From: Pseudomonadota bacterium
GTDB taxonomy: Bacteria > Pseudomonadota > Gammaproteobacteria > Burkholderiales > Burkholderiaceae_C
Assembly: GCA_018241405.1 (NCBI GenBank)
Contig: JAFEDY010000002.1
Coordinates: 1 to 45,981 of the forward strand
DNA: 45,981 nt
Reading direction: 5' to 3'
Below, piece by piece: positions 35,908 to 45,609 of this stretch. Position 1 is the first letter of the stretch. Each line of letters starts with the position of its first letter. The position numbers and the translations under genes are program-made. The notes beneath the pieces were generated by a model. It had not been told where the DNA came from. It did no database searches and saw only the letters and a program-made list of their open reading frames with translations.

Positions 35908-36858
35908 TCAGCGCAGGTGCAGGCCGGCGGCCGAGACCCGGAAGCCGATGGTGGAGGCACTGCCATCGACAAAGGGCACGCCCAGGGCGATCTCGCCCGT
36001 GCCGTGGAGCAGGCAGCTGTCGCGGCGCAACTGCACCGGCGCCTCGCTGCCGTCAAAACGCACCCAGGTGCCAAAGCTGCTCAGGTCGGTCAGCACGAAG
36101 GCGCTCCGCTGCCATTCCAGGCGCGCGTGCACGCGCGAGACACGGGGGTCGGCGATGCACAGGTGCGACTCTGGTGCGCGCCCCACATTGATCGGAACGT
36201 CTACCGAACTGAACGAACGGTGGGCCCCGGGCCAGGACAGCTGTATCTGCGCCGGGCAGGATTTCACCTCCAGGAGCGCCATGTCGCTGCGCAGTTCGGC
36301 ATGGACGGTGCGGTCGCTACGATCCTCGGTGCGCCATTGAACCTGGTAGGTGAGCAAGCGCTCGGCCTTGCCGCGAATATCCAGATGACCCAGGCGGACG
36401 AAGCTGGTGCCCTGCGGCATTGGCAGGCCGGCGACGACGCCCTCGCTGGCCCAGATCTCGGCGGCGTCGGCGCGCTCGCACAAGCGCGCCGCCACGTTCA
36501 CGGCATCGCCATAGCAGTCGCCGTCCACCTCGACGACCTCACCACTGGCCAGCCCGATATGTATGGCGACATACGGCAACGACGCCTGCGGCGCGAACCA
36601 TTGGCGATGCTCACGCATCATTGCCACTGCTGCCAGCACGGCCGCCCCGGGCTCGGCAAACAGGCCCAGCACGCCGTCACCCAGGTTTTTCACCACGCGC
36701 CCGCCGTGCCGCTGGACACATGCACCCATGGCCTGCGTGACCGGCGCCACCACGGCGGCCGCGCGCTCGTTGCCCAGCGATTCGTACAACGCCGTGCTGC
36801 CAGTCATGTCTGCAAACACGACCGTAGCGCCGGAGTTCACACCTGAATTGCTACCCAT
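35908..36858 (-). CDS. Class III adenylate/guanylate cyclase with FHA domain
   Basis: The 316-residue protein has an N-terminal class III cyclase domain (about residues 10-170) with metal-binding Asp17 (VVFADMTGSTALYESLG) and Asp61 (VVKNLGDGVLGLF), and DGDCYGDAVNVAARLCERADAAEIWAS. The C-terminal part is an FHA phosphothreonine-binding domain with NVGRAPESHLCIADPRVSRVHARLEW and LTDLSSFGTWV. It probably makes cAMP or cGMP in response to a phosphorylated partner; no kinase gene is visible nearby. Start: ATG at 36858, with GGAAAAG only a few bases upstream; a TTG at 36891 would add 11 residues and coincide with the edge of the hairpin element. Confidence 0.9.
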   Translation of the reverse strand: MGSNSGVNSGATVVFADMTGSTALYESLGNERAAAVVAPVTQAMGACVQRHGGRVVKNLGDGVLGLFAEPGAAVLAAVAMMREHRQWFAPQASLPYVAIHIGLASGEVVEVDGDCYGDAVNVAARLCERADAAEIWASEGVVAGLPMPQGTSFVRLGHLDIRGKAERLLTYQVQWRTEDRSDRTVHAELRSDMALLEVKSCPAQIQLSWPGAHRSFSSVDVPINVGRAPESHLCIADPRVSRVHARLEWQRSAFVLTDLSSFGTWVRFDGSEAPVQLRRDSCLLHGTGEIALGVPFVDGSASTIGFRVSAAGLHLR

Positions 36859-36890
36859 TCTTTTCCATTGCGGTTGTGCCGCAGCCTCCA

Positions 36891-36992
36891 AGTGCAGTGT
36901 TCGATGCCGTGAGGGACTTAAGAAAACCGTTGGATTCGCCGCCCTGGCGAAGGCGCGGTTTTTATGTCCCTCTATGCGTCGAACACTGCACT
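36891..36992. mobile_element. 102-bp MITE-like long hairpin element next to the cyclase start
   Basis: Terminal repeats AGTGCAGTGTTCGA (36891-36904) and TCGAACACTGCACT (36979-36992) are perfect complements. Complementarity continues with GAGGGAC/GTCCCTC (36911-36917, 36966-36972), AAAACCG/CGGTTTT (36923-36929, 36956-36962) and TTCGCC/GGCGAA (36935-36940, 36946-36951) around a GCCCT loop, with short mismatched gaps. No clear target-site duplication or coding capacity is seen. A folded RNA would lie just upstream of the cyclase ribosome site. Confidence 0.65.
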
Positions 36993-37177
36993 AGACCGCG
37001 CGTCCACTAGTCGTTACTAAACGCAAGTTCGAATCTTATGCGTTCCGTGGGCGCGTCCAACCGTTCTGCGTTGCCGCGATCCAACGCATTGACACAGTTT
37101 GACAGCCGAATGATTTTTCGGCTGGAGGCGGTATGGCGTGCCGTGTTAGTGCATCAGTCGCTGGCGATGCAAAGCGA
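36993..37177. other. Non-coding gap with two small hairpins, no gene seen
   Basis: Between the hairpin element and the LD-carboxypeptidase stop there is no convincing gene. An inverted repeat AACGCA/TGCGTT (37020-37025, 37039-37044) surrounds TTCGAAT, recalling a tRNA T-arm but without the rest of a tRNA. AGCCGAA/TTCGGCT (37104-37110, 37117-37123) forms a 7-bp stem without a T run after it. The region must hold the cyclase promoter if transcription starts upstream of the element. Confidence 0.45.
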
Positions 37178-38188
37178 TCACGCATGTCCCCAGTAGATGA
37201 GCGCGTCGCGCCCTTCTACCGACAGCGACACTTCGGCGCCCACGGGCAGCAGCACCTTGGTGGGCACATGGCCGAACGGCAGATTGGTCAGCACGGGGGC
37301 CTTGATTTGCGTGCGCAGCCAGTCCACCACAGACTGCAGCTTGTAGCCCTTGTCGTGGGGCGTAAGCTTGTATTCGTTGAACTGGCCCAGCACCACGGCC
37401 TTCTGCTGCGCGAGCACGCCGGCTTGCAGCAGCTGGGTGAGCAGGCGCTCGATGCGGTAGGGGTGTTCGCCCACATCCTCCAGGAACAGCACACCGCCCT
37501 TGACCTGCGGCAGGTAGGGCGTGCCCACCAGCGCGCACAGAACAGCCAGGTTGCCGCCCCACAGCCGGGCCTTCTTTATGTAGACGTCGCGCACGGCGGG
37601 CTGGCCGTCGGGAAAATGCTTTTCAGCATGCATGCGCCAGCCGCTGCCCTCGCCATGACCGGAGAACAGGTCATCCAGGCAGGCGAGCATGATGTCGTCG
37701 GGCTCGCCCTCGCAACCCAGGTCACCCACCAGCGCCGGGCCGGCCCAGGTGATGGCGCCGGTCTTGGCCAGCAGCGCGGCCTGGAAGGCTGTGAAATCGC
37801 TGACCCCCACAAACTGGGTGCCGCGCGCCGCGGCCTTGGCCACGGCCCTGTACTGGATGCGCGGCAGGATGCGCGTGAGGCCATAGCCGCCGCGGCTGAT
37901 CAGCGCCACGTCCGCACCACTGGCTGCCGCGCGGTGGATGGCGGCCAGGCGCGTGTCGTCGTCGCCGGCAAAGCGGGTATGGCTGGCAAGCGCGTCGCGG
38001 TCCACCTCGACCTCGTGGCCCAGGGCCTTGAGGCGCGCCACGCCGCGCCTGAACGCCGCTTTGTCGCGCACGGCGCCCGACGGCGAGTAGATGTAGATAT
38101 GGCGCGGTCCGTGGTCGTGGCCGCAGTGGTCGTGATCGTGGTCTTGGGACAAGGCGGTGTCTCGCGCCCCTGGCGGGCGGCGCTCCAT
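37178..38188 (-). CDS. LD-carboxypeptidase (S66 family) with His-rich N-terminus
   Basis: The 336-residue protein resembles LdcA: IYIYSPSGAV, the RGGYGLTRILP loop and the nucleophile region FVGVSDFTAFQ with Ser130. It removes the terminal D-Ala from tetrapeptide stems during peptidoglycan recycling. Unusually, residues 16-27 (DHDHDHCGHDHG) form a metal-binding-type His/Asp stretch before the catalytic domain. The ATG at 38188 has no strong ribosome site; the gene follows the tadA fusion by 31 bp and may be cotranscribed with it. Confidence 0.87.
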   Translation of the reverse strand: MERRPPGARDTALSQDHDHDHCGHDHGPRHIYIYSPSGAVRDKAAFRRGVARLKALGHEVEVDRDALASHTRFAGDDDTRLAAIHRAAASGADVALISRGGYGLTRILPRIQYRAVAKAAARGTQFVGVSDFTAFQAALLAKTGAITWAGPALVGDLGCEGEPDDIMLACLDDLFSGHGEGSGWRMHAEKHFPDGQPAVRDVYIKKARLWGGNLAVLCALVGTPYLPQVKGGVLFLEDVGEHPYRIERLLTQLLQAGVLAQQKAVVLGQFNEYKLTPHDKGYKLQSVVDWLRTQIKAPVLTNLPFGHVPTKVLLPVGAEVSLSVEGRDALIYWGHA

Positions 38189-38219
38189 GCATGAAAGGCG
38201 CCGACTGCGGCGCCCAAGG

Positions 38220-39750
<1,531 letters not shown>

Positions 39751-39806
39751 GGACTGCCTTCGTTGCGTTGAATGTCAATGGAACGCATTCTGGAAGTCAC
39801 TTATTA

Positions 39807-39833
39807 AAACTGAAACAAATAAAATTTCAGTTT
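39807..39833. promoter_or_regulatory. Perfect 9-bp inverted repeat in the divergent sbp-remnant/yggX promoter region
   Basis: AAACTGAAA and TTTCAGTTT are separated by 9 bp (CAAATAAAA) in an AT-rich stretch between the sbp fragment (minus) and yggX (plus). It may be a regulator site, for example a sulfur-responsive LysR protein acting on the former sbp gene, or a small hairpin. The regulator is unknown. Confidence 0.45.
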
Positions 39834-39874
39834 GCTATTACCAAACTACCTAAAACACTCCAAGGATCCCCGTC

Positions 39875-40147
39875 ATGGCACGCACCGTCCACTGCATCAA
39901 ACTCGGCAAGGAAGCCGAAGGCCTGGCCTTCCCGCCCTACCCCGGCGAGCTGGGCAAGCGCATCTATGAAAACGTGAGCAAGCAGGCCTGGGGCGAATGG
40001 CTCAAGCACCAGACCATGCTGGTCAACGAAAACCGCCTGAACCTGGCCGACGCCCGCGCGCGTCAATACCTGGCGCGGCAGATGGAAAACCATTTCTTTG
40101 GCAGCGGCGCAGACGCTGCGGCGGGCTATGTCCCGCCCAGCGCGTAA
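39875..40147 (+). CDS. yggX: Fe(2+)-trafficking / oxidative damage protection protein YggX
   Basis: The 90-residue protein [20 protein letters not shown], followed by [36 protein letters not shown], is a full-length YggX. It protects iron-sulfur proteins from superoxide and may handle ferrous iron. AAGGA precedes the ATG. Its last 48 bp before the stop region (40094-40141) are duplicated 93 bp downstream. An intrinsic terminator follows at 40272. It stands alone in a rearranged region, divergent from the truncated sulfate-binding gene. Confidence 0.95.
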   Translation: MARTVHCIKLGKEAEGLAFPPYPGELGKRIYENVSKQAWGEWLKHQTMLVNENRLNLADARARQYLARQMENHFFGSGADAAAGYVPPSA

Positions 40148-40234
40148 CGCAGTGAAGCGATGCAAGAAATGGTTTCGCTAAAACACTTCTTTGGCAGCGG
40201 CGCAGACGCTGCGGCGGGCTATGTCCCGCCCAGC
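40094..40234 (+). repeat. 48-bp direct duplication of the yggX 3' end
   Basis: The 48 bp at 40094-40141 (starting TTCTTTGGCAGCGGCGCAGA, ending TATGTCCCGCCCAGC) recur without change at 40187-40234. The second copy lies after the yggX stop, is followed by its own in-phase GGCGCGTAA, and is separated from the first by 45 bp of unrelated sequence. It appears to be a recent partial duplication. Confidence 0.85.
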
Positions 40235-40271
40235 GGCGCGTAAGCCAAATAATCCCCATCCAAACTTGCCC

Positions 40272-40310
40272 TGCCGCCACACTGCTGACGCAGGAGGCGG
40301 CACTTTTTTT
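40272..40310 (+). terminator. Intrinsic terminator after yggX
   Basis: TGCCGCC (40272-40278) pairs with GGCGGCA (40296-40302), enclosing a small TGC/GCA inner pairing, and is followed by a run of seven T (40304-40310). This is a good rho-independent terminator for the plus strand. Confidence 0.75.
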
Positions 40311-40340
40311 GCGCACCACGTCCTTGCGGGAGATTCCCTC

Positions 40341-41006
40341 GTGCTTCCTTCGGCCTCCCTGCTGGAGTCGTTCCAGACTTCGCAGTTCAGCTTCATGCTG
40401 GCCATCTACCTGCTGGCCATCACGGCCGAGGCCATGTCCGGGGCGCTGGCTGCCGGGCGGCGCAACATGGACATCTTTGGCGTGGCGGTGATCGCCTTCG
40501 TCACCGCCCTGGGCGGCGGCACGATCCGCGACATGGTGCTGGGCCATTACCCACTGGGCTGGACGCAGCACCCCGAATACGTGTACCTGGTGATCGCCGC
40601 CGGCCTGCTGACCACCGTGGTGGCACGCTTCATGGTGCGCCTCAAGCAGGTGTTCCTGCTGCTCGACGCCCTGGGCCTGATCGCGTTTTCACTGATCGGC
40701 TGCAGCGTGGCGCTGGAGCTCGGCTACCCCAACGTGGTGGTGGTCATGGCCGGCATGATTACCGGCATCAGCGGCGGCATCCTGCGCGACGTGCTGTGCA
40801 ACCAGGTGCCCGTGGTATTCCGGCGCGAGCTGTACGCCAGCGTGTCCCTGGCCGTGTGCCTGCTGTTCCTGGCGCTGCGCGCCTGGGAGGTCAACCACAA
40901 CCTGAACACCGCCGTGTGCTTCGTCGGCGGCCTGGCGCTGAGGCTGGCGGCCATACGCTGGCATTGGCGGCTACCGGTTTTTTCGTACCAGCAGCGCTGG
41001 GAATGA
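40341..41006 (+). CDS. TRIC-type (UPF0126/YicG-like) membrane protein
   Basis: The 221-residue protein has about six or seven membrane segments and two copies of the UPF0126 glycine motif: ALGGGTIRDMVLG and GISGGILRDVLCN. Homologues are trimeric intracellular cation-channel-like proteins, and some may carry glycine or potassium; function here is unknown. I chose the GTG at 40341 with GGGAGA upstream; an ATG at 40397 would remove part of the first helix. mnmC follows 15 bp later. Confidence 0.9.
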   Translation: MLPSASLLESFQTSQFSFMLAIYLLAITAEAMSGALAAGRRNMDIFGVAVIAFVTALGGGTIRDMVLGHYPLGWTQHPEYVYLVIAAGLLTTVVARFMVRLKQVFLLLDALGLIAFSLIGCSVALELGYPNVVVVMAGMITGISGGILRDVLCNQVPVVFRRELYASVSLAVCLLFLALRAWEVNHNLNTAVCFVGGLALRLAAIRWHWRLPVFSYQQRWE

Positions 41007-41021
41007 TGTACCCCGACCTCC

Positions 41022-42881
41022 ATGCCTGAATCCCTCTCCTGGCTGCCCGATGGCACGCCCTTCAGCCCCCGCTTTGGCGACCGCTACCACGGCGAGCAAG
41101 GCATGGCCCAGGCGCGCGATGTGTTTCTGCACGGCTGCGGCCTGCCCCAGGCCTGGGCCGGCGCGCAGCAGTGGCGCATCCTGGAGACGGGCTTTGGCTT
41201 CGGGCTCAACTTCCTCACCACCTGGGCTGCCTGGCGCGCCGACCCACAGCGCCCGCGGCTGCTGCATTTCGTATCGCTGGAGGCCTGGCCGGTCTCCAGC
41301 GACGACCTGCTGCGCGCGGCCGAGCGCTACCCCGACCTGCAGCCCCTGGCCGGGCAGCTGCACGCCCAGTACTGGGGCCTGCTGCCCGGCCTGCACCGCC
41401 TGTGGTTTGACGATGGCCGCGTGCTGCTGACCCTGTGCGTGGGCGACGCCCAGACGCTCCTGCGCCAGCAGCTGTGGGAGGTCGATTCCGTCTACCTGGA
41501 CGGCTTCAGCCCCCAGCGCAACCCGGACATCTGGAGCCTGGAGACCCTCAAGGCCATGGCGCGCCACTGCCGGCGCGGCACGCGCCTGGCCACCTGGACG
41601 GTGGCGCGCAGCGTCATGGACGCGCTCACACAGTGCGGCTTCCAGGTCGGCAAGGTGCCCGGCCTGCACCCGAAGCGCGACAACCTGCAGGCAACGTTCG
41701 ACCCGCACTGGCAGCCGCGCAGCAGCCGCCAGCCATGCGAATTTGCCCGGCCCGCGCGCTGCCTGGTGCTGGGCGCTGGCCTGGCCGGAGCCACCGCCGC
41801 CGCCAGCCTGGCACGCCGCGGCTGGCAGGTGACGGTGCTGGACGCTGCGGCCACGCCGGCCGCCGGCGCATCGGGCCTGCCCGCTGGGCTGTTCGCACCC
41901 CACCTCTCGCCCGACGACAACCTGTTCGCCCGTGTCTCCCGCGCCGGCGTGCGCGCCATGCTGCAGCAGTCAGGCACGCTTTTGCGGGCGGGCGTGGACT
42001 GGAACCCCGCCGGCGTGCTGGAGCGCCGCCCCGTCGGCCAGCCGGGCCTGCCCGCCGACTGGCACGACGGCCCCGGCGCCGACTGGAGCGGCCCGGCAGA
42101 TGCCGAGCGCCTGGCCATCGCCGGCCTGCCTCCGGACACCAGCGCCTGCTGGCACGCGCGCGCTGGCTGGGTACGCCCGGCCCGCTTCATCGCCCGGCTG
42201 CTGGAGCAGCCCGGCATCGCCTGGCGGCCCAGCAGCGCCGTGGCCCGGCTGGTGCGCACCACCAGCGGCCTCTGGCAGGCGCTGGACGATGCCGGCAGGC
42301 CGCTGGCCGAGGCCGAACTGGCTGTATTGGCCGCCGGCCCGGCCTGCAACGCGCTGCTGGCGCCGCTGCAGGGCCCGCAACTACCGCTGCAACCGGTGCG
42401 CGGCCAGATGTCCTGGGGCCTGCAGCCCGCAGCGGCCCAGGGCCTGCCGCCCTTTGCCGTCAACGGTGGCGGCGCGCTGATGGCCCATGTGCCCTGCGAG
42501 GGGGGCCTGGCCTGGCATATGGGCGCGACCTTCGAGCGCGACGCGGACAGGCTGCCGCTGACGGCCGAGGAGCGCGTCGCCGCCCACGCCCACAACTGGC
42601 AGCGCCTGCAGGCCCTGGTGCCGCAGGCCGCGCCCGTGCTGCGCCCGGCGTTTGAAGGCGGCGGCGATCTGCGCGCCTGGGCCGGCGTGCGCTGCACGGC
42701 GCATGACCGCATGCCCATCGTCGGCCCGGTGGCGCCAGGGCTTTGGGTCAGCACCGCCATGGGCGCACGCGGCCTCACGCGCGCCGTGCTCTGCGCCGAG
42801 CTGCTGGCCGCCCGCCTGATGGGCGAGCCCCTGCCCGTGGAGGCCAAGCTGGCGCACGCCATGGGCTGCGAGCGGCTGTAG
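41022..42881 (+). CDS. mnmC: Bifunctional tRNA 5-methylaminomethyl-2-thiouridine biosynthesis protein MnmC
   Basis: The 619-residue protein has an N-terminal methyltransferase domain (LETGFGFGLNFLTTWAAW and VYLDGFSPQRNPDIW) and a C-terminal FAD-dependent oxidoreductase domain beginning at RCLVLGAGLAGATAAASLARRGWQVTVLD near residue 246. The oxidase removes the carboxymethyl group from cmnm5(s2)U34 and the methyltransferase adds the methyl to give mnm5(s2)U. Length and order are normal. It follows the TRIC-type gene closely but the link is probably only positional. Confidence 0.95.
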   Translation: MPESLSWLPDGTPFSPRFGDRYHGEQGMAQARDVFLHGCGLPQAWAGAQQWRILETGFGFGLNFLTTWAAWRADPQRPRLLHFVSLEAWPVSSDDLLRAAERYPDLQPLAGQLHAQYWGLLPGLHRLWFDDGRVLLTLCVGDAQTLLRQQLWEVDSVYLDGFSPQRNPDIWSLETLKAMARHCRRGTRLATWTVARSVMDALTQCGFQVGKVPGLHPKRDNLQATFDPHWQPRSSRQPCEFARPARCLVLGAGLAGATAAASLARRGWQVTVLDAAATPAAGASGLPAGLFAPHLSPDDNLFARVSRAGVRAMLQQSGTLLRAGVDWNPAGVLERRPVGQPGLPADWHDGPGADWSGPADAERLAIAGLPPDTSACWHARAGWVRPARFIARLLEQPGIAWRPSSAVARLVRTTSGLWQALDDAGRPLAEAELAVLAAGPACNALLAPLQGPQLPLQPVRGQMSWGLQPAAAQGLPPFAVNGGGALMAHVPCEGGLAWHMGATFERDADRLPLTAEERVAAHAHNWQRLQALVPQAAPVLRPAFEGGGDLRAWAGVRCTAHDRMPIVGPVAPGLWVSTAMGARGLTRAVLCAELLAARLMGEPLPVEAKLAHAMGCERL

Positions 42882-42929
42882 CGCGCGCACGCGCTGCACC
42901 CCTGCCGCATGCCGCACAGGCCGCATCCA

Positions 42930-42985
42930 CGCTTTTATATAAGCTTATTTACATAAGTGAAGCACAAAACAATAGTTTGAAAGGA
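42930..42985 (+). promoter_or_regulatory. AT-rich promoter region of the cysteine (sulfate assimilation) operon
   Basis: An AT-rich block with the perfect palindrome ATAAGCTTAT (42939-42948) and a nearby ATAAG repeat lies 25-80 bp before the TSUP gene. CysB-type regulators bind AT-rich sites before such operons, so an operator is plausible. Exact -35/-10 elements were not fixed. Confidence 0.45.
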
Positions 42986-43011
42986 TAAGCCGCGCTTCTA
43001 CAGTCGCGGCC

Positions 43012-43815
43012 ATGCCTGATTTCGCGTTCATCCTTGCTGGTTTCGCCGTCGGCCTCATCGTGGGGCTGACGGGCGTGGGCGGCGGCTCGCTGATGACGCC
43101 CATCCTGATCTTCTTCTTCGGCGTCAAGCCCTACCTGGCCGTGGGCACGGATCTGCTGTTTGCCGCCTTCACCAAGATGGGCGGCACCGTCAGCCTGGCG
43201 CGCCAGCGCCTGGTGCCCTGGCGCGTGGTGGGACTGCTGTGCGCGGGCAGCATTCCCGCCGCCCTGGCCGCGCTGTGGGCGCTGCGCCACCTGGGGCCCG
43301 AGAGCGCCGCCGCCCAGCGCCTGATGACCAGCACCCTGGGCGTGGCCCTGCTGCTCACCGCCGCCGCCACCTTCTACAAGGTGCTGGTGTTCTCGCCCGA
43401 GCGCGCCCGTGCCGCGGCCGCGCGCCGCAGCGCCCAGTTTGCCCATGCCACGGCCCCGCGCCACTGGAGCCTGCCGGTGCTGCTGGGCGCCGCCATCGGC
43501 CTGTTGGTCACCATCACCTCGGTGGGCGCGGGCGCGGTGGGCGTGTCGGTGCTGCTGCTCGTCTTTCCGCACCTGCCGTTGCCGCGCATCATCGCCGCCG
43601 ACATCGCCTACGCCGTGCCGCTGACCCTGGTCGCCGGCCTGGGCCATGCGTCGCTGGGTTCGGTCGATTGGCCGCTGCTGGCGCAGCTGCTGATGGGCTC
43701 GCTGCCGGGCATCTGGCTGGGTTCGCGCCTGGTCAGCCGCACGCCCGAGCGCCTGATCCGCTCCATTCTTTCCGTGCTGCTCGCCTGGGCGGGCGCAAAA
43801 CTTGTTCTCGTTTGA
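43012..43815 (+). CDS. TSUP/TauE-SafE family permease linked to cysteine biosynthesis
   Basis: The 267-residue protein has seven to eight membrane segments in two TSUP repeats (FILAGFAVGLIVGLTGVGGGSLMTPILIFFFGVKP and LLGAAIGLLVTITSVGAGAVGVSVLLLVF). TSUP proteins export or import sulfur compounds such as sulfite or sulfonates. Being the first gene before cysI, 9 bp apart, it is probably a sulfate or sulfite permease of the assimilation pathway. The direction of transport cannot be told from sequence. Confidence 0.9.
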   Translation: MPDFAFILAGFAVGLIVGLTGVGGGSLMTPILIFFFGVKPYLAVGTDLLFAAFTKMGGTVSLARQRLVPWRVVGLLCAGSIPAALAALWALRHLGPESAAAQRLMTSTLGVALLLTAAATFYKVLVFSPERARAAAARRSAQFAHATAPRHWSLPVLLGAAIGLLVTITSVGAGAVGVSVLLLVFPHLPLPRIIAADIAYAVPLTLVAGLGHASLGSVDWPLLAQLLMGSLPGIWLGSRLVSRTPERLIRSILSVLLAWAGAKLVLV

Positions 43816-43824
43816 TACCCCACC

Positions 43825-45609
43825 ATGTACCAATACACCGACTTCGACAAGCAATTCGTCACCTTGCGCGCCCAGCAGTTCCGCGACCAGCTGGAGCGCT
43901 GGCAGCGCGGCGAGCTGAGCGACGAACAGATGCTGCCGCTGCGCCTGCAAAACGGCTGGTACATCCAGCGCTACGCACCGATGGCCCGCATTGCCGTGCC
44001 CTATGGCGAGATCAGCAGCCTGCAGCTGCGCACCCTGGGCCGCATCGCACGCGAATACGACCGCCCCAGCCCTGAGCTGCTGGCCCACGCCCAGGCGACG
44101 CAGGATGCATTGGAGGCCTCGCAGCCCGGCGCCACGCTGGCCGCCGCACCGCTCCAATATGGCTACGGCCACTTCACTACGCGCACCAATGTGCAGTTCA
44201 ACTGGATTCCGATCACCCGCGCCGCCGACGTGATGGACCTGCTGGCCAGCGTGCACATGCACGGCATACAGACCAGCGGCAACGACATCCGCAACATCAC
44301 CTGCGATGCGCTCGAAGGCATTGCCGAGGACGGCATTGTCGATTGCCGCCCGTTCGCCGAGATCACGCGCCAGTGGAGCTCGCTGCACCCCGAATTCAGC
44401 TACCTGCCGCGCAAGTTCAAGATCGCCTTCAACGGCGCCCGTGAAGACCGCGCCGCCATCGGCTGGTACGACATCGGCCTGCAGGCGCTCAAGAACGACG
44501 CGGGCGAAGTGGGCTTCACCGTCAAGGTCGGCGGCGGTATGGGCCGCACGCCCATCATCGGCACCACGGTGCGCGATTTTTTGCCCTGGGCCGAGCTGCT
44601 CAACTACATCGAAGCCATCGTGCGCGTCTACAACGGCTATGGTCGGCGCGACAACAAGTGGAAGGCGCGCATCAAGATCCTGGTCAAGAGCGAGGGCCAG
44701 GCCTTTATCGACGCCGTGGAGAAGGAATACCGCGACATCGTCGAGCTCGACGGCGCCCCCCACACCATCACCCGGGCCGAACTCGACCGCGTGACCCGCC
44801 ACTTCGTCGTGCCGGAATTGAAGCCCGCCAACCTGCCCAGCAGCGTGAATCCGCAAGGCCAGCTCTACCAGCGCTGGCTGGCGCAAAACGTGCGCGGCCA
44901 CCGCCTGCCGGGCATGAAGACCGTGACCCTGTCCTTCAAGCGCGTGGGCTTTGCCCCGGGCGATGCCGACGCCGACACCATGGACGCGCTGGCGCAGCTG
45001 GCCGAGCAGTTCTCTGCCGGCGAGGCACGCCTGACGCACGAGCAGAACCTGATGCTGCCCTGGGTGTTCGAGGCCGACCTGCCCGCCCTGTACGAGGCGG
45101 CGCGCAAGCTGGGCCTGGCGCAGCCCAACATCGGCCTCTTGACCGACATGATCGCCTGCCCGGGCGGGGATTTTTGCTCGCTGGCCAACGCACGTTCGCT
45201 GCACATTGCCGCTGCCGTGACCGAGCGCTACCAGGATCTGGACGAGCTGTTCGACCTGGGCCCCATCGACCTGCACATGAGCGGCTGCATCAACAGCTGC
45301 GGCCACCACCACAGCGGTCATATCGGCATCCTGGGCGTGGATAAGGACGGCAAGGAGTGGTACCAGGTCACGCTGGGCGGCGCCGACGGCACGGCCTTGT
45401 CCGGCCCGGCGATCGGCGGCAAGGTCGTCGGCCCCTCGTTCACCGCCGCCGAGGTACCGGGCGTGATCGAGGCGCTGCTCGACACCTACCGCGCGCTGCG
45501 CCAGCCCGGTGAATTCTTCATCGACGCCCTGCGCCGCATCGGCCACGACCCGTTCAAGCAGGCGGCCAACGCGGCGCGCCACGCCAAGGAAGAAGCGACC
45601 GTCGAATGA
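43825..45609 (+). CDS. cysI: Sulfite reductase hemoprotein (nitrite/sulfite reductase family)
   Basis: The 594-residue protein has the two ferredoxin-like half-domains of siroheme reductases, and the 4Fe-4S/siroheme cysteines C445, C451 (ACPGGDFCSLAN) and C488, C492 (SGCINSCGHHHSG). It reduces sulfite to sulfide in the cytoplasm. The TSUP permease gene lies before it and a DUF934 gene after it, a frequent arrangement in betaproteobacterial sulfate assimilation; cysH and cysDN would be expected beyond the window. A nitrite reductase role is less likely given these neighbours. The DUF934 start lies 112 bp downstream, past a block of G/C hairpins. Confidence 0.93.
   Translation: MYQYTDFDKQFVTLRAQQFRDQLERWQRGELSDEQMLPLRLQNGWYIQRYAPMARIAVPYGEISSLQLRTLGRIAREYDRPSPELLAHAQATQDALEASQPGATLAAAPLQYGYGHFTTRTNVQFNWIPITRAADVMDLLASVHMHGIQTSGNDIRNITCDALEGIAEDGIVDCRPFAEITRQWSSLHPEFSYLPRKFKIAFNGAREDRAAIGWYDIGLQALKNDAGEVGFTVKVGGGMGRTPIIGTTVRDFLPWAELLNYIEAIVRVYNGYGRRDNKWKARIKILVKSEGQAFIDAVEKEYRDIVELDGAPHTITRAELDRVTRHFVVPELKPANLPSSVNPQGQLYQRWLAQNVRGHRLPGMKTVTLSFKRVGFAPGDADADTMDALAQLAEQFSAGEARLTHEQNLMLPWVFEADLPALYEAARKLGLAQPNIGLLTDMIACPGGDFCSLANARSLHIAAAVTERYQDLDELFDLGPIDLHMSGCINSCGHHHSGHIGILGVDKDGKEWYQVTLGGADGTALSGPAIGGKVVGPSFTAAEVPGVIEALLDTYRALRQPGEFFIDALRRIGHDPFKQAANAARHAKEEATVE

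Noticed and set aside
37019..37045. tRNA-like T-arm (AAGTTCGAATCTT)
   Set aside because: Only a hairpin around TTCGAAT is present; no acceptor stem, anticodon arm or D-arm could be found around it.
40023..40571. Minus-strand frame with an internal repeated peptide opposite yggX
   Set aside because: The repeated peptide only reflects the 48-bp duplication of the yggX tail; no start site or family resemblance supports a gene.
42880..42896. Hairpin AGCGC/GCGCT after mnmC as a terminator
   Set aside because: Short stem, no following T run, and it begins inside the stop codon region; not convincing.
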